A stretch of 12,049 nucleotides of DNA from SIG673 sp045660565 (GCA_045660565.1 JAZRDX010000070.1:1-12049), one strand, 5' to 3'; counted from the stretch's first letter, positions 1 to 6,652 are shown. Numbers and translations are program-made. The notes: generated from the letters alone by a model not told the origin.

Positions 1-45
1 ATAGAGGTTTTATTATTTCTGATTTAAACGTTCTTTTATTCGTGT

Positions 46-77
46 CTTTTCTTGTTTCTTCGCAGAAAAAAGAAAAG
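46..77. repeat. C/T-A/G-rich inverted repeat
   Basis: The 14-base arms at 46-59 and 64-77 pair with one mismatch around a 4-base TCGC loop. One arm is almost pure pyrimidine and the other almost pure purine. A hairpin of similar composition (GCTTTTTTCTT with AAGAAAAAAGC) lies at 2838-2875, which suggests a related dispersed element. It has no terminal T-tract, so it is not called a terminator. Confidence 0.5.
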
Positions 78-129
78 GCACCAAAAGAAAAAAGGGCGTG
101 GGTGTAAGTTTTCTACCTTATACCGTACT

Positions 130-160
130 AAGGTTGCCAAAAACGACGGCAACCTTTTTT
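130..160 (+). terminator. Rho-independent-type terminator
   Basis: A perfect 9-bp stem, AAGGTTGCC (130-138) with GGCAACCTT (148-156), encloses the 9-base loop AAAAACGAC. It is followed directly by T residues to 160. The form is that of an intrinsic terminator on the + strand and would end a transcript from a gene left of the window. See the near-identical loop in the hairpin at 245-273. Confidence 0.7.
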
Positions 161-244
161 CAAATGTTCGTCGGGGCGAAATTTGAAAATCGTAACGTTT
201 ATCTTTGCGTTTTGGGTGGAAATTTTGAGCCTGTGCTATCCGCT

Positions 245-273
245 AACCCGACCAAACACGACGGTCGGGTTTT
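245..273 (+). terminator. Second terminator-like hairpin
   Basis: A perfect 9-bp stem, AACCCGACC (245-253) with GGTCGGGTT (263-271), has the 9-base loop AAACACGAC and a short T-run (four Ts including the stem end). The stem differs from that at 130-160 but the loop differs at only one position. The T-tract is short, so this may be a weak terminator or a structural repeat. Confidence 0.5.
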
Positions 274-310
274 CTAAACAACCCAAAGGTTAGTTTAGAA
301 ACGCGGTTTG

Positions 311-474
311 CAAGGCTCGCCCTTTGAGAGAGCAGTCGCCATTTGGCGACTGAGAGGGATACACGCCTGTCGGGTGCTCCCCGCCACAAAAGGCTACATT
401 AGAACCGCGGGTTAAGACAGCCTCCCTCCGGGAGGGAGGTGGATTTTGCAAAGCAAAAGACGGAAGGAGCTTTC
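311..474. repeat. Cluster of palindromic repeats
   Basis: Several exact palindromes sit close together. AGTCGCCA/TGGCGACT lies at 334-351, flanked by AGAGAG and GAGAGGGA. CCTCCCTCC/GGAGGGAGG lies at 421-439 around a single G. TTTTGC/GCAAAA lies at 444-458 and is followed by a GGAAGGAGC tail. From general knowledge, similar GAGAGGG/GGCGACT and CCTCCCTC-type palindromes are abundant dispersed elements in gut Clostridia. That family assignment is from memory, while the palindromes themselves are seen directly. No transposase is present. Confidence 0.6.
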
Positions 475-507
475 GACCAAACGCTTTGCAAAACCGCTTA
501 CAAAAAC

Positions 508-535
508 GGGGCGTCGAGGACGTCGCCCCCTACAG
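508..535. repeat. GGGGCG...CGCCCC-CTACAG hairpin repeat
   Basis: GGGGCG (508-513) pairs with CGCCCC (524-529) and is followed by CTACAG. The layout of a GC hairpin directly followed by CTACA matches each unit of the tandem array at 9051-9295, where CCGCC is followed by CTACAAC. This suggests a solitary member of the same broad dispersed family. Confidence 0.5.
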
Positions 536-560
536 ATAAAAATTTCCGCATAGCTAAGCC

Positions 561-623
561 TTAGCGACGTTCGGTGTGTTAGAATTTTCTATGCGTCGCC
601 ATATGCCCCCGGGGGCTCCCCGG
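561..623 (-). repeat. Dispersed element, copy A (inverted)
   Basis: Read on the - strand this is CGGGGAGCCCCCG, then TATGGCGACG, a 20-base spacer, then CGAACGTCGCTAA. The same order and spacing recur on the + strand at 6718-6780, and the second half again at 6801-6840. GCGACG and CGTCGC can form a 6-bp stem. The GCCCCCGGGGGC palindrome (605-616) lies inside it. Confidence 0.65.
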
Positions 624-669
624 AAAACAATTAATTCACAAATATTGCATATTTTATGTAATAATTATT

Positions 670-678
670 TGATATAAT
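670..678 (+). promoter_or_regulatory. Extended -10 promoter of yqhQ-prmC
   Basis: TGATATAAT matches the extended -10 consensus TGnTATAAT exactly. It lies in an AT-rich tract about 100 bases before yqhQ. No good -35 exists at 17-18 bases: the nearest TTGCAT (645-650) is 22 bases away, which fits an extended -10 promoter that does not depend on a -35. The predicted start near 685 would give a leader of about 90 nt. This is inferred from the sequence alone. Confidence 0.55.
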
Positions 679-693
679 TAATCAGAATAGGCG

Positions 694-716
694 TATTATA
701 AATTTTATTTATAATA
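694..716 (+). other. AT-rich hairpin in the yqhQ leader
   Basis: TATTATAAAT (694-703) is perfectly complementary to ATTTATAATA (707-716) across a TTT loop. It would lie near the 5' end of a transcript starting at about 685. It contains only A-T pairs, so its stability is modest. It could be an mRNA-stabilising 5' stem or simply AT-rich promoter DNA. Confidence 0.35.
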
Positions 717-776
717 TCTAAAACTTTTATCAATGAAAAATGGGTAAAACCGTTTTCGGAAAGGATAAATCGAAAG

Positions 777-2033
777 TTGAGCGAAAAAAAAGAAAAGAAC
801 TGTCGGCTCGGAGTCGTTGGCGGTCAAGCTGTTCTTGAGGGCGTAATGATGAAGCATAAGGACAGTTACAGCGTTGCGGTTCGCAAAGAGGACGGAAGCG
901 TAACAGTTCAGGACGGCACCTTCGTTTCGGTACGTAAAAAGCATAAGATATTTAACATACCGCTTCTCCGCGGAGTTGTAAACATGATTGAAATGCTTAT
1001 GCTGAGCATAAAAACCCTCGATACCTCGGCAAGGCTTTACGGCATTGAGGAGGAGGTAGAGGAAAGTAAGTTCGAAAAGTGGCTCAAAAAGCACTTTGGC
1101 AAGGGAATTGTAGATTTCGTTATGCTGCTTGCTATGATTCTCGGTGTCGCGCTTAGCGTATTTCTGTTTATTTTTCTTCCGTCGTTTATCACTAAGCTTA
1201 TCGACGGATTTGCGGGCGGAAAGCTCGGCCTTTGGAAAAACCTTATTGAGGGTGGACTTAAAGTGGTAATTTTCGTTTGTTACCTGCTGCTATGCTTACT
1301 TATGAAGGATATACGCAGAACGTTTGAATACCACGGAGCGGAGCATAAATCTATATTCTGCTACGAGGCAGGGGAGGAGCTTACACCCGAAAACGTAAAG
1401 AAATATAAGCGTTTCCACCCGAGATGCGGAACCAGCTTTATGTTCGTTATAATCATAATCAGTATTCTCGTTTCCTCGCTTCCGATATTTACGTGGGAGA
1501 ACACTCTTATCCGTTTTTTGACTAAGCTGCTGTTCTTACCCGTTATAATCGGACTCGGATATGAATTCATTATGGTTGCCGGAAAGCACGACAACGTTAT
1601 TACAAGAATACTGTCGGCGCCCGGACTGCTTATGCAGCGTATAACCACGAGGGAGCCGGACCTTCAGCAGATAGAGGTTGCGATACACGCGCTGAAATCG
1701 TCGATGCCTGATGAGTTCCCCGATTACGTAAAGCCGAGTGTAGAGGAAGCCGAGAAAACGGAAGACTCGCTCAACTCGGAAGAAGCCGAGCAAGCGGAAA
1801 TGTTGGCTGAATATGCTAAGTTCGAGCAAACTGAAACATCTGTGCTGTGCCGTGAGATCGAGCAATTTGAACGAGGTGAAGCCGAGGAGACCGATAAGTC
1901 GGAAGCGGCTGAAGAAAAATCGGAAATCAAACAGGCTGTGGAAAATGCGGAGGTATATACCGAAAGCACAGAACAGACTGCGGAAAACGCAAACGGAGAG
2001 CAAACCGTAAAAAATACGGAAAACGGTCAATGA
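777..2033 (+). CDS. yqhQ: YqhQ family membrane protein (DUF1385)
   Basis: A 418-residue protein of the DUF1385/YqhQ family, conserved in Firmicutes and often annotated as a predicted metal-dependent membrane protein; its reaction is unknown. The family signature GGQAVLEGVMM is at residues 15-25. Hydrophobic segments lie near 113-138, 158-176, 221-236 and 250-266. The conserved core includes YHGAEHK (185-191, H186 and H190), C195 and HPRCGTSF (214-221), residues that could bind metal. The TTG start is preceded by GGAAAGGA at 758-765, 11 bases upstream, and no better ATG precedes the family motif. Residues from about 320 to 418 form a Glu-rich, low-complexity tail beyond the usual domain, probably disordered. 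The stop overlaps prmC by ATGA, indicating one operon. The family is certain; the function is not. Confidence 0.93.
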   Translation: MSEKKEKNCRLGVVGGQAVLEGVMMKHKDSYSVAVRKEDGSVTVQDGTFVSVRKKHKIFNIPLLRGVVNMIEMLMLSIKTLDTSARLYGIEEEVEESKFEKWLKKHFGKGIVDFVMLLAMILGVALSVFLFIFLPSFITKLIDGFAGGKLGLWKNLIEGGLKVVIFVCYLLLCLLMKDIRRTFEYHGAEHKSIFCYEAGEELTPENVKKYKRFHPRCGTSFMFVIIIISILVSSLPIFTWENTLIRFLTKLLFLPVIIGLGYEFIMVAGKHDNVITRILSAPGLLMQRITTREPDLQQIEVAIHALKSSMPDEFPDYVKPSVEEAEKTEDSLNSEEAEQAEMLAEYAKFEQTETSVLCREIEQFERGEAEETDKSEAAEEKSEIKQAVENAEVYTESTEQTAENANGEQTVKNTENGQ

Positions 2034-2758
2034 GCGAGCTTTCAAGACTTGAAAAGGAGCTGCTTAACGAACGCTTCGGTAACGGAGAAGCGTTTTCCGA
2101 GGCGGTAAAAGCCTTTCAAAGCGGAGAGCCTCTAGCCTACGTTCTCGGTGAGTGGTACTTCTACGGACTTACCTTTAAGCTTAACCGCAGCTGCCTTATT
2201 CCAAGACCGGATACAGAGCATGTAGTCGAAGCGGCAATAAATAAAATACCGAAGAACGGTCATTTTGCCGATCTTTGTACAGGTAGCGGCTGTATTGCGA
2301 TTTCCGTTCTGAAAAACCGCCCCGACCTCAGCTGTGAAGCGTATGATATTTCAGCGGAGGCGCTTTCGGCAGCCAAGGAGAACGCGTCATTAAACGGAGT
2401 AAACGCGTGCTTTTCCGAGCTTGACGTTTTGAAGGCAAAGCCCGAAAGCGGAATATACGATGCGGTTGTTTCAAATCCGCCGTATATAAGAAGCATCGTT
2501 ATTCCGACGCTTACCACCGTTCAGAAGGAGCCTATGGCGGCACTTGACGGCGGAGAGGACGGACTTGTCTTTTACAGAGAGATAGTTAGGCGCTATAAAA
2601 TGGCGCTTAAGGATAACGGTATCTTTATTTTCGAGATAGGCTACGACCAAGGGCAGGATATAAAGAGAATTGCCGAGGAAAACGGCTTTACCTGCGAGGT
2701 AACCAAGGATTACGGCGGAAACGACAGAGTTGCGATTTTGGCGAAATGCTGTTTTTAA
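2030..2758 (+). CDS. prmC: Peptide chain release factor N5-glutamine methyltransferase
   Basis: PrmC (HemK) uses S-adenosylmethionine to methylate the glutamine of the GGQ motif in class I release factors, in the cytoplasm, which aids peptide release at stop codons. Visible motifs are GEPLAYVLG (32-40), LIPRPDTE (56-63), SAM-binding DLCTGSGCIAIS (81-92), catalytic NPPYI (149-153), EPMAALDGGEDGL (167-179) and EIGYDQG (202-208). At 242 residues it is shorter than the usual 275-290: only about 31 residues precede the EPLAY segment instead of about 60-70, so the N-terminal substrate-binding helical domain is cut down. The ATG overlaps the yqhQ stop (ATGA), implying translational coupling. The usual partner prfA does not follow. 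Confidence 0.94.
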   Translation: MSELSRLEKELLNERFGNGEAFSEAVKAFQSGEPLAYVLGEWYFYGLTFKLNRSCLIPRPDTEHVVEAAINKIPKNGHFADLCTGSGCIAISVLKNRPDLSCEAYDISAEALSAAKENASLNGVNACFSELDVLKAKPESGIYDAVVSNPPYIRSIVIPTLTTVQKEPMAALDGGEDGLVFYREIVRRYKMALKDNGIFIFEIGYDQGQDIKRIAEENGFTCEVTKDYGGNDRVAILAKCCF

Positions 2759-2929
2759 AAAAGTTTTTGTCAAGTTTTTTCAAAAACTTGCGGGAGTGGG
2801 CAGAGCCCACAAAAGACCGCCGTTTCTTTTTTGCAAAGCTTTTTTCTTGCGGCTGCTGCTTGCAAAGAAAAAAGCGAGGTTTAGTTAAGGTTGAATTTTT
2901 ACGGTTCGCTAAAGATATAACAACGTAAA
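2757..2929 (+). repeat. Hairpin-rich repeat region after prmC
   Basis: Three inverted repeats follow the prmC stop. AAGTTTTTG (2761-2769) pairs with CAAAAACTT (2781-2789), with an alternative register CAAGTTTTT/AAAAACTTG. GTGGGC-AGA-GCCCAC lies at 2796-2810. GCTTTTTTCTT (2838-2848) pairs perfectly with AAGAAAAAAGC (2865-2875). The first could act as an A/T-rich terminator for yqhQ-prmC. A 60-codon open frame across the region looks like repeat-derived noise rather than a gene. Confidence 0.55.
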
Positions 2930-3322
2930 ATGAAAAAAATAAGATTGTTTTTAAATTCCTTTGTCGAAAGAGTTCTTTCGCTCCCTGTTTTCGTGCAGAG
3001 ACTGATGCTTATTCTGCTCGTAGGAATAACGGTTAGTTTAAATACGGTGCTGAAGGTTGGGTGTCTCTTGAAAGCAATTTTCCACGTGCCGTGTCCCGTC
3101 TGCGGAATGACAAGAGCGTATCTGTCGCTCCTGCGGCTTGATTTTAAAGCGGCTGTGAATTACAATCCGGCGGTTTTCGTGTTTCCGATAATCTGTCTTT
3201 TCGGAATACTTGCCGCGGCAGATAAAAAGAGAGAAAAAATATGGCTTATCGCTTTTTTGTCGGCGATAGCGGTACTTATTATAATTTGGATAATCCGTCT
3301 TTGTCTCGGCACCGCGGTCTGA
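2930..3322 (+). CDS. DUF2752 family small membrane protein
   Basis: A 130-residue protein with the DUF2752 hallmark CPVCGMTRA (55-63), preceded by a hydrophobic stretch and followed by an AAVNYNPAV segment (74-82). In this family the CP-CGxTR motif and the downstream NP are the conserved parts. Transmembrane segments are likely near 22-41, 81-97 and 104-122, and the N-terminus is basic, so it should be an integral membrane protein. The function of the family is unknown; the paired cysteines suggest metal binding or redox chemistry, but that is inference. The ATG lacks a good Shine-Dalgarno sequence: upstream is an A-rich stretch, with AAGG more than 35 bases away, so expression may be low. 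It stands alone between repeats and the next cluster. Confidence 0.85.
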   Translation: MKKIRLFLNSFVERVLSLPVFVQRLMLILLVGITVSLNTVLKVGCLLKAIFHVPCPVCGMTRAYLSLLRLDFKAAVNYNPAVFVFPIICLFGILAAADKKREKIWLIAFLSAIAVLIIIWIIRLCLGTAV

Positions 3323-3420
3323 GCGCCGCGTGTCAAAACGAGGGGGATAAAATCCGTTTCCGATAGCGTATAGGTCGTTTTCGGAGCTTAAACAAGTTAA
3401 TTTTTGGAGGATTTACATAT

Positions 3421-4884
3421 ATGAACGAAATGAATGACAAGAAATTAAATGAGGCAATGGCGGCGGGCAGTGTTTACACCCCTCCGGTTATTGAGTTCTC
3501 AAATGCCACCAACCTTCTTGAGCAGGCTGATTACAAGTTCTCGCTTCAGGACAGAGAGCAGCCGAATCTGTACAGACAGCTCTTCGACTACGATTCGATA
3601 CCGAAGGTAGCGTTCAACCACAGAATGGTTCCGATAAGCATGCCGGAGGAGATCTGGATGACCGATACCACCTTCCGCGACGGTCAGCAGTCAACCTCTC
3701 CCTTTACCGTTGAACAGATTGTTCATCTCTTTAAGCTTCTTCATAAGCTCGGAGGACCTAAGGGACTTGTACGTCAGAGCGAGTTCTTCGTCTACACCGA
3801 GAAGGACCGTCAGGCTCTTTCCGCCTGTATGGACCTCGGCTACGATTTCCCCGAAATAACCACTTGGATACGCGCAAACGAAAAGGACTTTGACCTTGTA
3901 AAGCAGTTCGGTGTAAAGGAAACGGGTATTCTCGTATCCTGCTCCGACTACCACATATATAAGAAAATGGGACTTACCAGAGCGAAGGCTATGGATAAGT
4001 ACCTCGGAGTTGTAAAAAGCGTTCTCGACAGAGGAATCCGTCCGCGTTGCCACTTTGAGGATATAACCAGAGCGGACTTCTACGGATTTGTAGTTCCGTT
4101 CGCGACCGAGCTTCAGAAGCTGAGCGTACAGTCGGGTATACCGATTAAGATCCGTGCCTGCGATACCATGGGCTTCGGTGTTTCCTATCCCGGCGCGGCG
4201 CTTCCGAGAAGCGTAGCCGGAATTATATACGGACTTAAGCACTACGCGGGAATACCGAGCGAGATGCTTGAGTGGCACGGTCATAACGACTTCTATAAGG
4301 TCGTTACCAACGCATCTACCGCATGGCTTTACGGCTGCTCGTCGGTAAACTGCTCGCTCCTCGGAATAGGAGAGCGTACAGGAAACTGCCCGATAGAGGC
4401 AATGGCTATGGAATACGCGTCGCTTAAGGGAACGGCTGACGGAATGGACTTCACGGCAATAACCGAGATAGCAAGATACTTCGAGGACGAGATAGGCTAC
4501 GAAATTCCCCCGAGAACCCCGTTTGTCGGAAGAAACTTTAACGTTACCCGCGCGGGAATACACGCCGACGGACTTCTTAAGGACGAGGAGATATACAATA
4601 TCTTCAATACCGAGAAGATTCTCGGACGCCCTGCCGCGGTTGCGGTTGACTCGCACAGCGGTCTTGCGGGAATCGCACACTGGATGAACGGTTTTTACCG
4701 TCTTAACGGCACCCCGGCGGTTATAGATAAGAGACACCCCGTTATCGCAAAGATTAAGGAGCTTGTTGACGCGGAGTACGTTGACGGACGCACCACGGTT
4801 ATGGGAGACGACGAGCTTGAGGCTATGTTCAAGAAGGCGGACCCCGTTACCTACAAGATGGTAAACCACTACCACGGATCTTAA
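3421..4884 (+). CDS. Re-citrate synthase-like HMGL acyltransferase
   Basis: A 487-residue enzyme of the isopropylmalate/homocitrate/Re-citrate synthase superfamily, which condenses acetyl-CoA with a 2-oxoacid in a metal-dependent TIM barrel. Visible motifs are TDTTFRDGQQ (81-90, catalytic R86-D87), CHFEDITRADFYGF (210-223), HGHND (286-290, metal-binding H286 and H288), GIGERTGN (315-322) and the subdomain motif TRAGIHADGLLKDEEIYNIF (376-395). The long N-terminal extension (1-76), HGHNDF, the RAGIHADGLLK segment and the end without a LeuA dimer/regulatory domain fit the Re-citrate synthase group known from Clostridium kluyveri better than leucine-pathway isopropylmalate synthase. Homocitrate or citramalate synthase remain possible, and no leu, acn or icd gene is nearby to decide. 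A strong GGAGG (3406-3410) precedes the ATG by 10 bases. An ACT protein gene follows after 60 bases. Confidence 0.85.
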   Translation: MNEMNDKKLNEAMAAGSVYTPPVIEFSNATNLLEQADYKFSLQDREQPNLYRQLFDYDSIPKVAFNHRMVPISMPEEIWMTDTTFRDGQQSTSPFTVEQIVHLFKLLHKLGGPKGLVRQSEFFVYTEKDRQALSACMDLGYDFPEITTWIRANEKDFDLVKQFGVKETGILVSCSDYHIYKKMGLTRAKAMDKYLGVVKSVLDRGIRPRCHFEDITRADFYGFVVPFATELQKLSVQSGIPIKIRACDTMGFGVSYPGAALPRSVAGIIYGLKHYAGIPSEMLEWHGHNDFYKVVTNASTAWLYGCSSVNCSLLGIGERTGNCPIEAMAMEYASLKGTADGMDFTAITEIARYFEDEIGYEIPPRTPFVGRNFNVTRAGIHADGLLKDEEIYNIFNTEKILGRPAAVAVDSHSGLAGIAHWMNGFYRLNGTPAVIDKRHPVIAKIKELVDAEYVDGRTTVMGDDELEAMFKKADPVTYKMVNHYHGS

Positions 4885-4944
4885 TTAACGGAAAAGATAT
4901 TTTCAAAAACGACAGTAAGGCAAATTGAAAGGAAATAAAAGACT

Positions 4945-5226
4945 ATGAAATCAAGTAACAAGGCGGTTATAACTGTAATAGGAACCGACGCGGTAGGAAT
5001 TATAGCTAAGGTCAGCGGAAAATGCAGCGAATACGGTGTAAACATTCTTGATATTACGCAGAAGGTTTACGACACCACCTTCGCCATGATTATGCTTGTT
5101 GACGCAAGTAAAATAAACGTAAGCTTTTCCGACTTCGTTGAAATAATGAAGGAGACCGGAAAGGAAATGGGCGTTGTTATCCGCGCAACTCACGAGGACC
5201 TTTTTAATGCCATGCACAGAATTTAA
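4945..5226 (+). CDS. Stand-alone ACT domain protein (UPF0237)
   Basis: The 93 residues form a single ACT domain, the small beta-alpha-beta-beta-alpha-beta fold that usually binds amino acids and regulates enzymes. The diagnostic part is VIGTDAVGIIAKVSGKCSEY at 11-30 followed by GVNILDITQ (31-39). No catalytic or DNA-binding domain is attached. The ATG is supported by GAAAGGAAAT about 10 bases upstream. From established knowledge, UPF0237 proteins are commonly encoded next to DUF711/UPF0210, as here, but their ligand and target are not established. The position directly behind a citrate-synthase-like gene that lacks its own regulatory domain suggests, as inference only, that it may sense a downstream amino acid and act on a neighbour. 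Confidence 0.92.
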   Translation: MKSSNKAVITVIGTDAVGIIAKVSGKCSEYGVNILDITQKVYDTTFAMIMLVDASKINVSFSDFVEIMKETGKEMGVVIRATHEDLFNAMHRI

Positions 5227-5293
5227 TTAACGACGCTTTCGTTTTTCAATTAAGCTGAGCAAATTTCGTTATCACGACAGAAAGGTTTTATAA

Positions 5294-6652
5294 ATGATAG
5301 ACGCATACGACATAATTGATACAATAAAAATGATCGAGGAGGAGCACCTCGACATAAGAACGGTAACAATGGGTATTTCCCTTGTTGACTGTATAAGAGG
5401 AAGCATCAAAGAGACTGCTGACCTCGTGTACGACAAAATTACGAAAAAAGCGGAAAAGCTGGTTCCCACAGCCGTTAATATCGGAAAGGAATACGGTATT
5501 CCGATTGTAAATAAGAGAGTTTCGGTAACTCCGATATCCATACTCGGAGGCGCGGTCGATAAGGAGGACTTAACTCCTATCGCACTTGCTATGCAGCGCG
5601 CGGCGGATACCCTCGGAATTGACTTTATAGGCGGTTTTTCCGCTCTTGTCGAAAAGGGCTTTACAAAGGGAGACCTCCGTCTTATAAACAGCCTTCCCTC
5701 GGCGCTTGACGCGACCAGAAACGTCTGCGCATCGGTAAACGTCGGTAGCTCCAAGACCGGTATAAATATGGATGCGGTAAAGATGATGGGACAGATCATC
5801 AAAAAGACCGCGGCTCTTACCGCCGACCGTGATTCGATAGGCTGTGCAAAGCTTGTTGTGTTTGCTAACGCCGTTCAGGATAACCCGTTTATGGCGGGAG
5901 CATTCCACGGTGTAGGTGAGCCGGAATGCGTAATCAACGTCGGAGTTTCAGGCCCCGGTGTTGTTAAAGCGGCTCTTGAAAAGGCACCGCACGCGGACCT
6001 TACCGAGGTTTCCGAAATAATAAAGAAAACAGCGTTCAAGATAACCCGTATGGGACAGCTCGTTAATACTCTTGTTTCCGAGAGACTCGGAGTTCCCTCG
6101 GGAATAGTTGACCTTTCTCTTGCTCCTACCCCTGCGGTTGGAGACTCTGTTGCGAGAATACTTGAAGAGATGGGACTTGAGACCTGCGGAGGCTGCGGAA
6201 CGACAGCCTGCCTTGCGCTTCTTAACGACGCGGTTAAGAAGGGTGGAGTTATGGCGTCCAGCCACGTTGGAGGACTTTCGGGAGCGTTTATTCCCGTATC
6301 CGAGGACGAGGGTATGATTGCGGCGACCAGAAGCGGAATACTTACTCTTGAAAAGCTTGAAGCGATGACTGCGGTTTGCTCTGTCGGTATAGATATGGTT
6401 GCTGTTCCGGGCGATACCTCGGCTGAGGTTATCTCGGCTATGATTGCCGACGAAATAGCAATAGGCGTTGTAAATACCAAAACGACCGCGGTAAGAATTA
6501 TTCCCGCGGTAGGAAGAAAGGTCGGAGACGAAATAGAGCTCGGCGGACTTCTCGGAAGCGCACCGATAATGCCTATTAAAACCACCTCGCCTGCGAAATT
6601 TATAAACAGAGGCGGACTTATCCCCGCCCCGCTTCACAGTCTTAAAAACTGA
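5294..6652 (+). CDS. DUF711/UPF0210 family protein (PFL-like fold)
   Basis: A 452-residue cytoplasmic protein of DUF711 (UPF0210), full length for the family. Recognisable conserved stretches are VTMGISLVDC (24-33), VNKRVSVTPISI (72-83), DFIGGFSALVEKG (110-122), GVSGPGVV (217-224), SLAPTPAVGDSVA (275-287), ETCGGCGTTACLALLNDAVK (296-315) and SSHVGGLSGAFIPVSEDEGMI (322-342). The family is classed with pyruvate formate-lyase/ribonucleotide reductase-like folds. No typical C-terminal glycyl-radical motif is visible here, so radical chemistry should not be assumed, although C298 and C301 are notable. Its function is unknown. AGAAAGG lies 8 bases before the ATG. A weak hairpin with a T-run (AACGA/TCGTT, 5229-5246) lies between it and the ACT gene and could attenuate read-through. 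It is the last gene of the cluster. Confidence 0.93.
   Translation: MIDAYDIIDTIKMIEEEHLDIRTVTMGISLVDCIRGSIKETADLVYDKITKKAEKLVPTAVNIGKEYGIPIVNKRVSVTPISILGGAVDKEDLTPIALAMQRAADTLGIDFIGGFSALVEKGFTKGDLRLINSLPSALDATRNVCASVNVGSSKTGINMDAVKMMGQIIKKTAALTADRDSIGCAKLVVFANAVQDNPFMAGAFHGVGEPECVINVGVSGPGVVKAALEKAPHADLTEVSEIIKKTAFKITRMGQLVNTLVSERLGVPSGIVDLSLAPTPAVGDSVARILEEMGLETCGGCGTTACLALLNDAVKKGGVMASSHVGGLSGAFIPVSEDEGMIAATRSGILTLEKLEAMTAVCSVGIDMVAVPGDTSAEVISAMIADEIAIGVVNTKTTAVRIIPAVGRKVGDEIELGGLLGSAPIMPIKTTSPAKFINRGGLIPAPLHSLKN

Larger units (their letters stand above)
1..776. other. Gene-free, repeat-rich 5' intergenic region
   Basis: No convincing coding sequence was found on either strand. The first 27 bases are open in frame 1 up to a TAA, so they could be the last codons of an upstream gene, but nothing recognisable is encoded. 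The rest holds a purine/pyrimidine hairpin (46-77), two terminator-like hairpins (130-160 and 245-273), a cluster of palindromic repeats (about 311-623) and an AT-rich promoter and leader (about 640-776). The stretch is a patchwork of short inverted repeats, as is typical of intergenic regions in Oscillospirales. Confidence 0.75.

Noticed and set aside
733..747. Tiny upstream open frame MKNG before yqhQ
   Set aside because: Four codons without a clear ribosome binding site; nothing supports leader-peptide control.
705..1094. 129-codon - strand frame over the yqhQ start
   Set aside because: It overlaps the yqhQ promoter, leader and coding start, has no recognisable motif, and is best explained as a chance frame.
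2746..2928. 60-codon open frame after prmC
   Set aside because: It lies in hairpin repeats, overlaps the prmC end, has no ribosome binding site and gives a low-complexity Phe/Lys/Arg-rich product.
3323..3420. Riboswitch or T-box leader before the citrate-synthase-like gene
   Set aside because: Only short, weak inverted repeats (for example CGCGG/CCGCG and GGAT/ATCC) are visible in 98 bases, with no terminator or known aptamer core.
3691..4875. Long open frame on the - strand (394 codons)
   Set aside because: It is the shadow of the strongly conserved synthase gene on the + strand, with a composition unlike any known protein. Similar long - strand frames over uvrB, DUF711 and uvrA were dismissed for the same reason.
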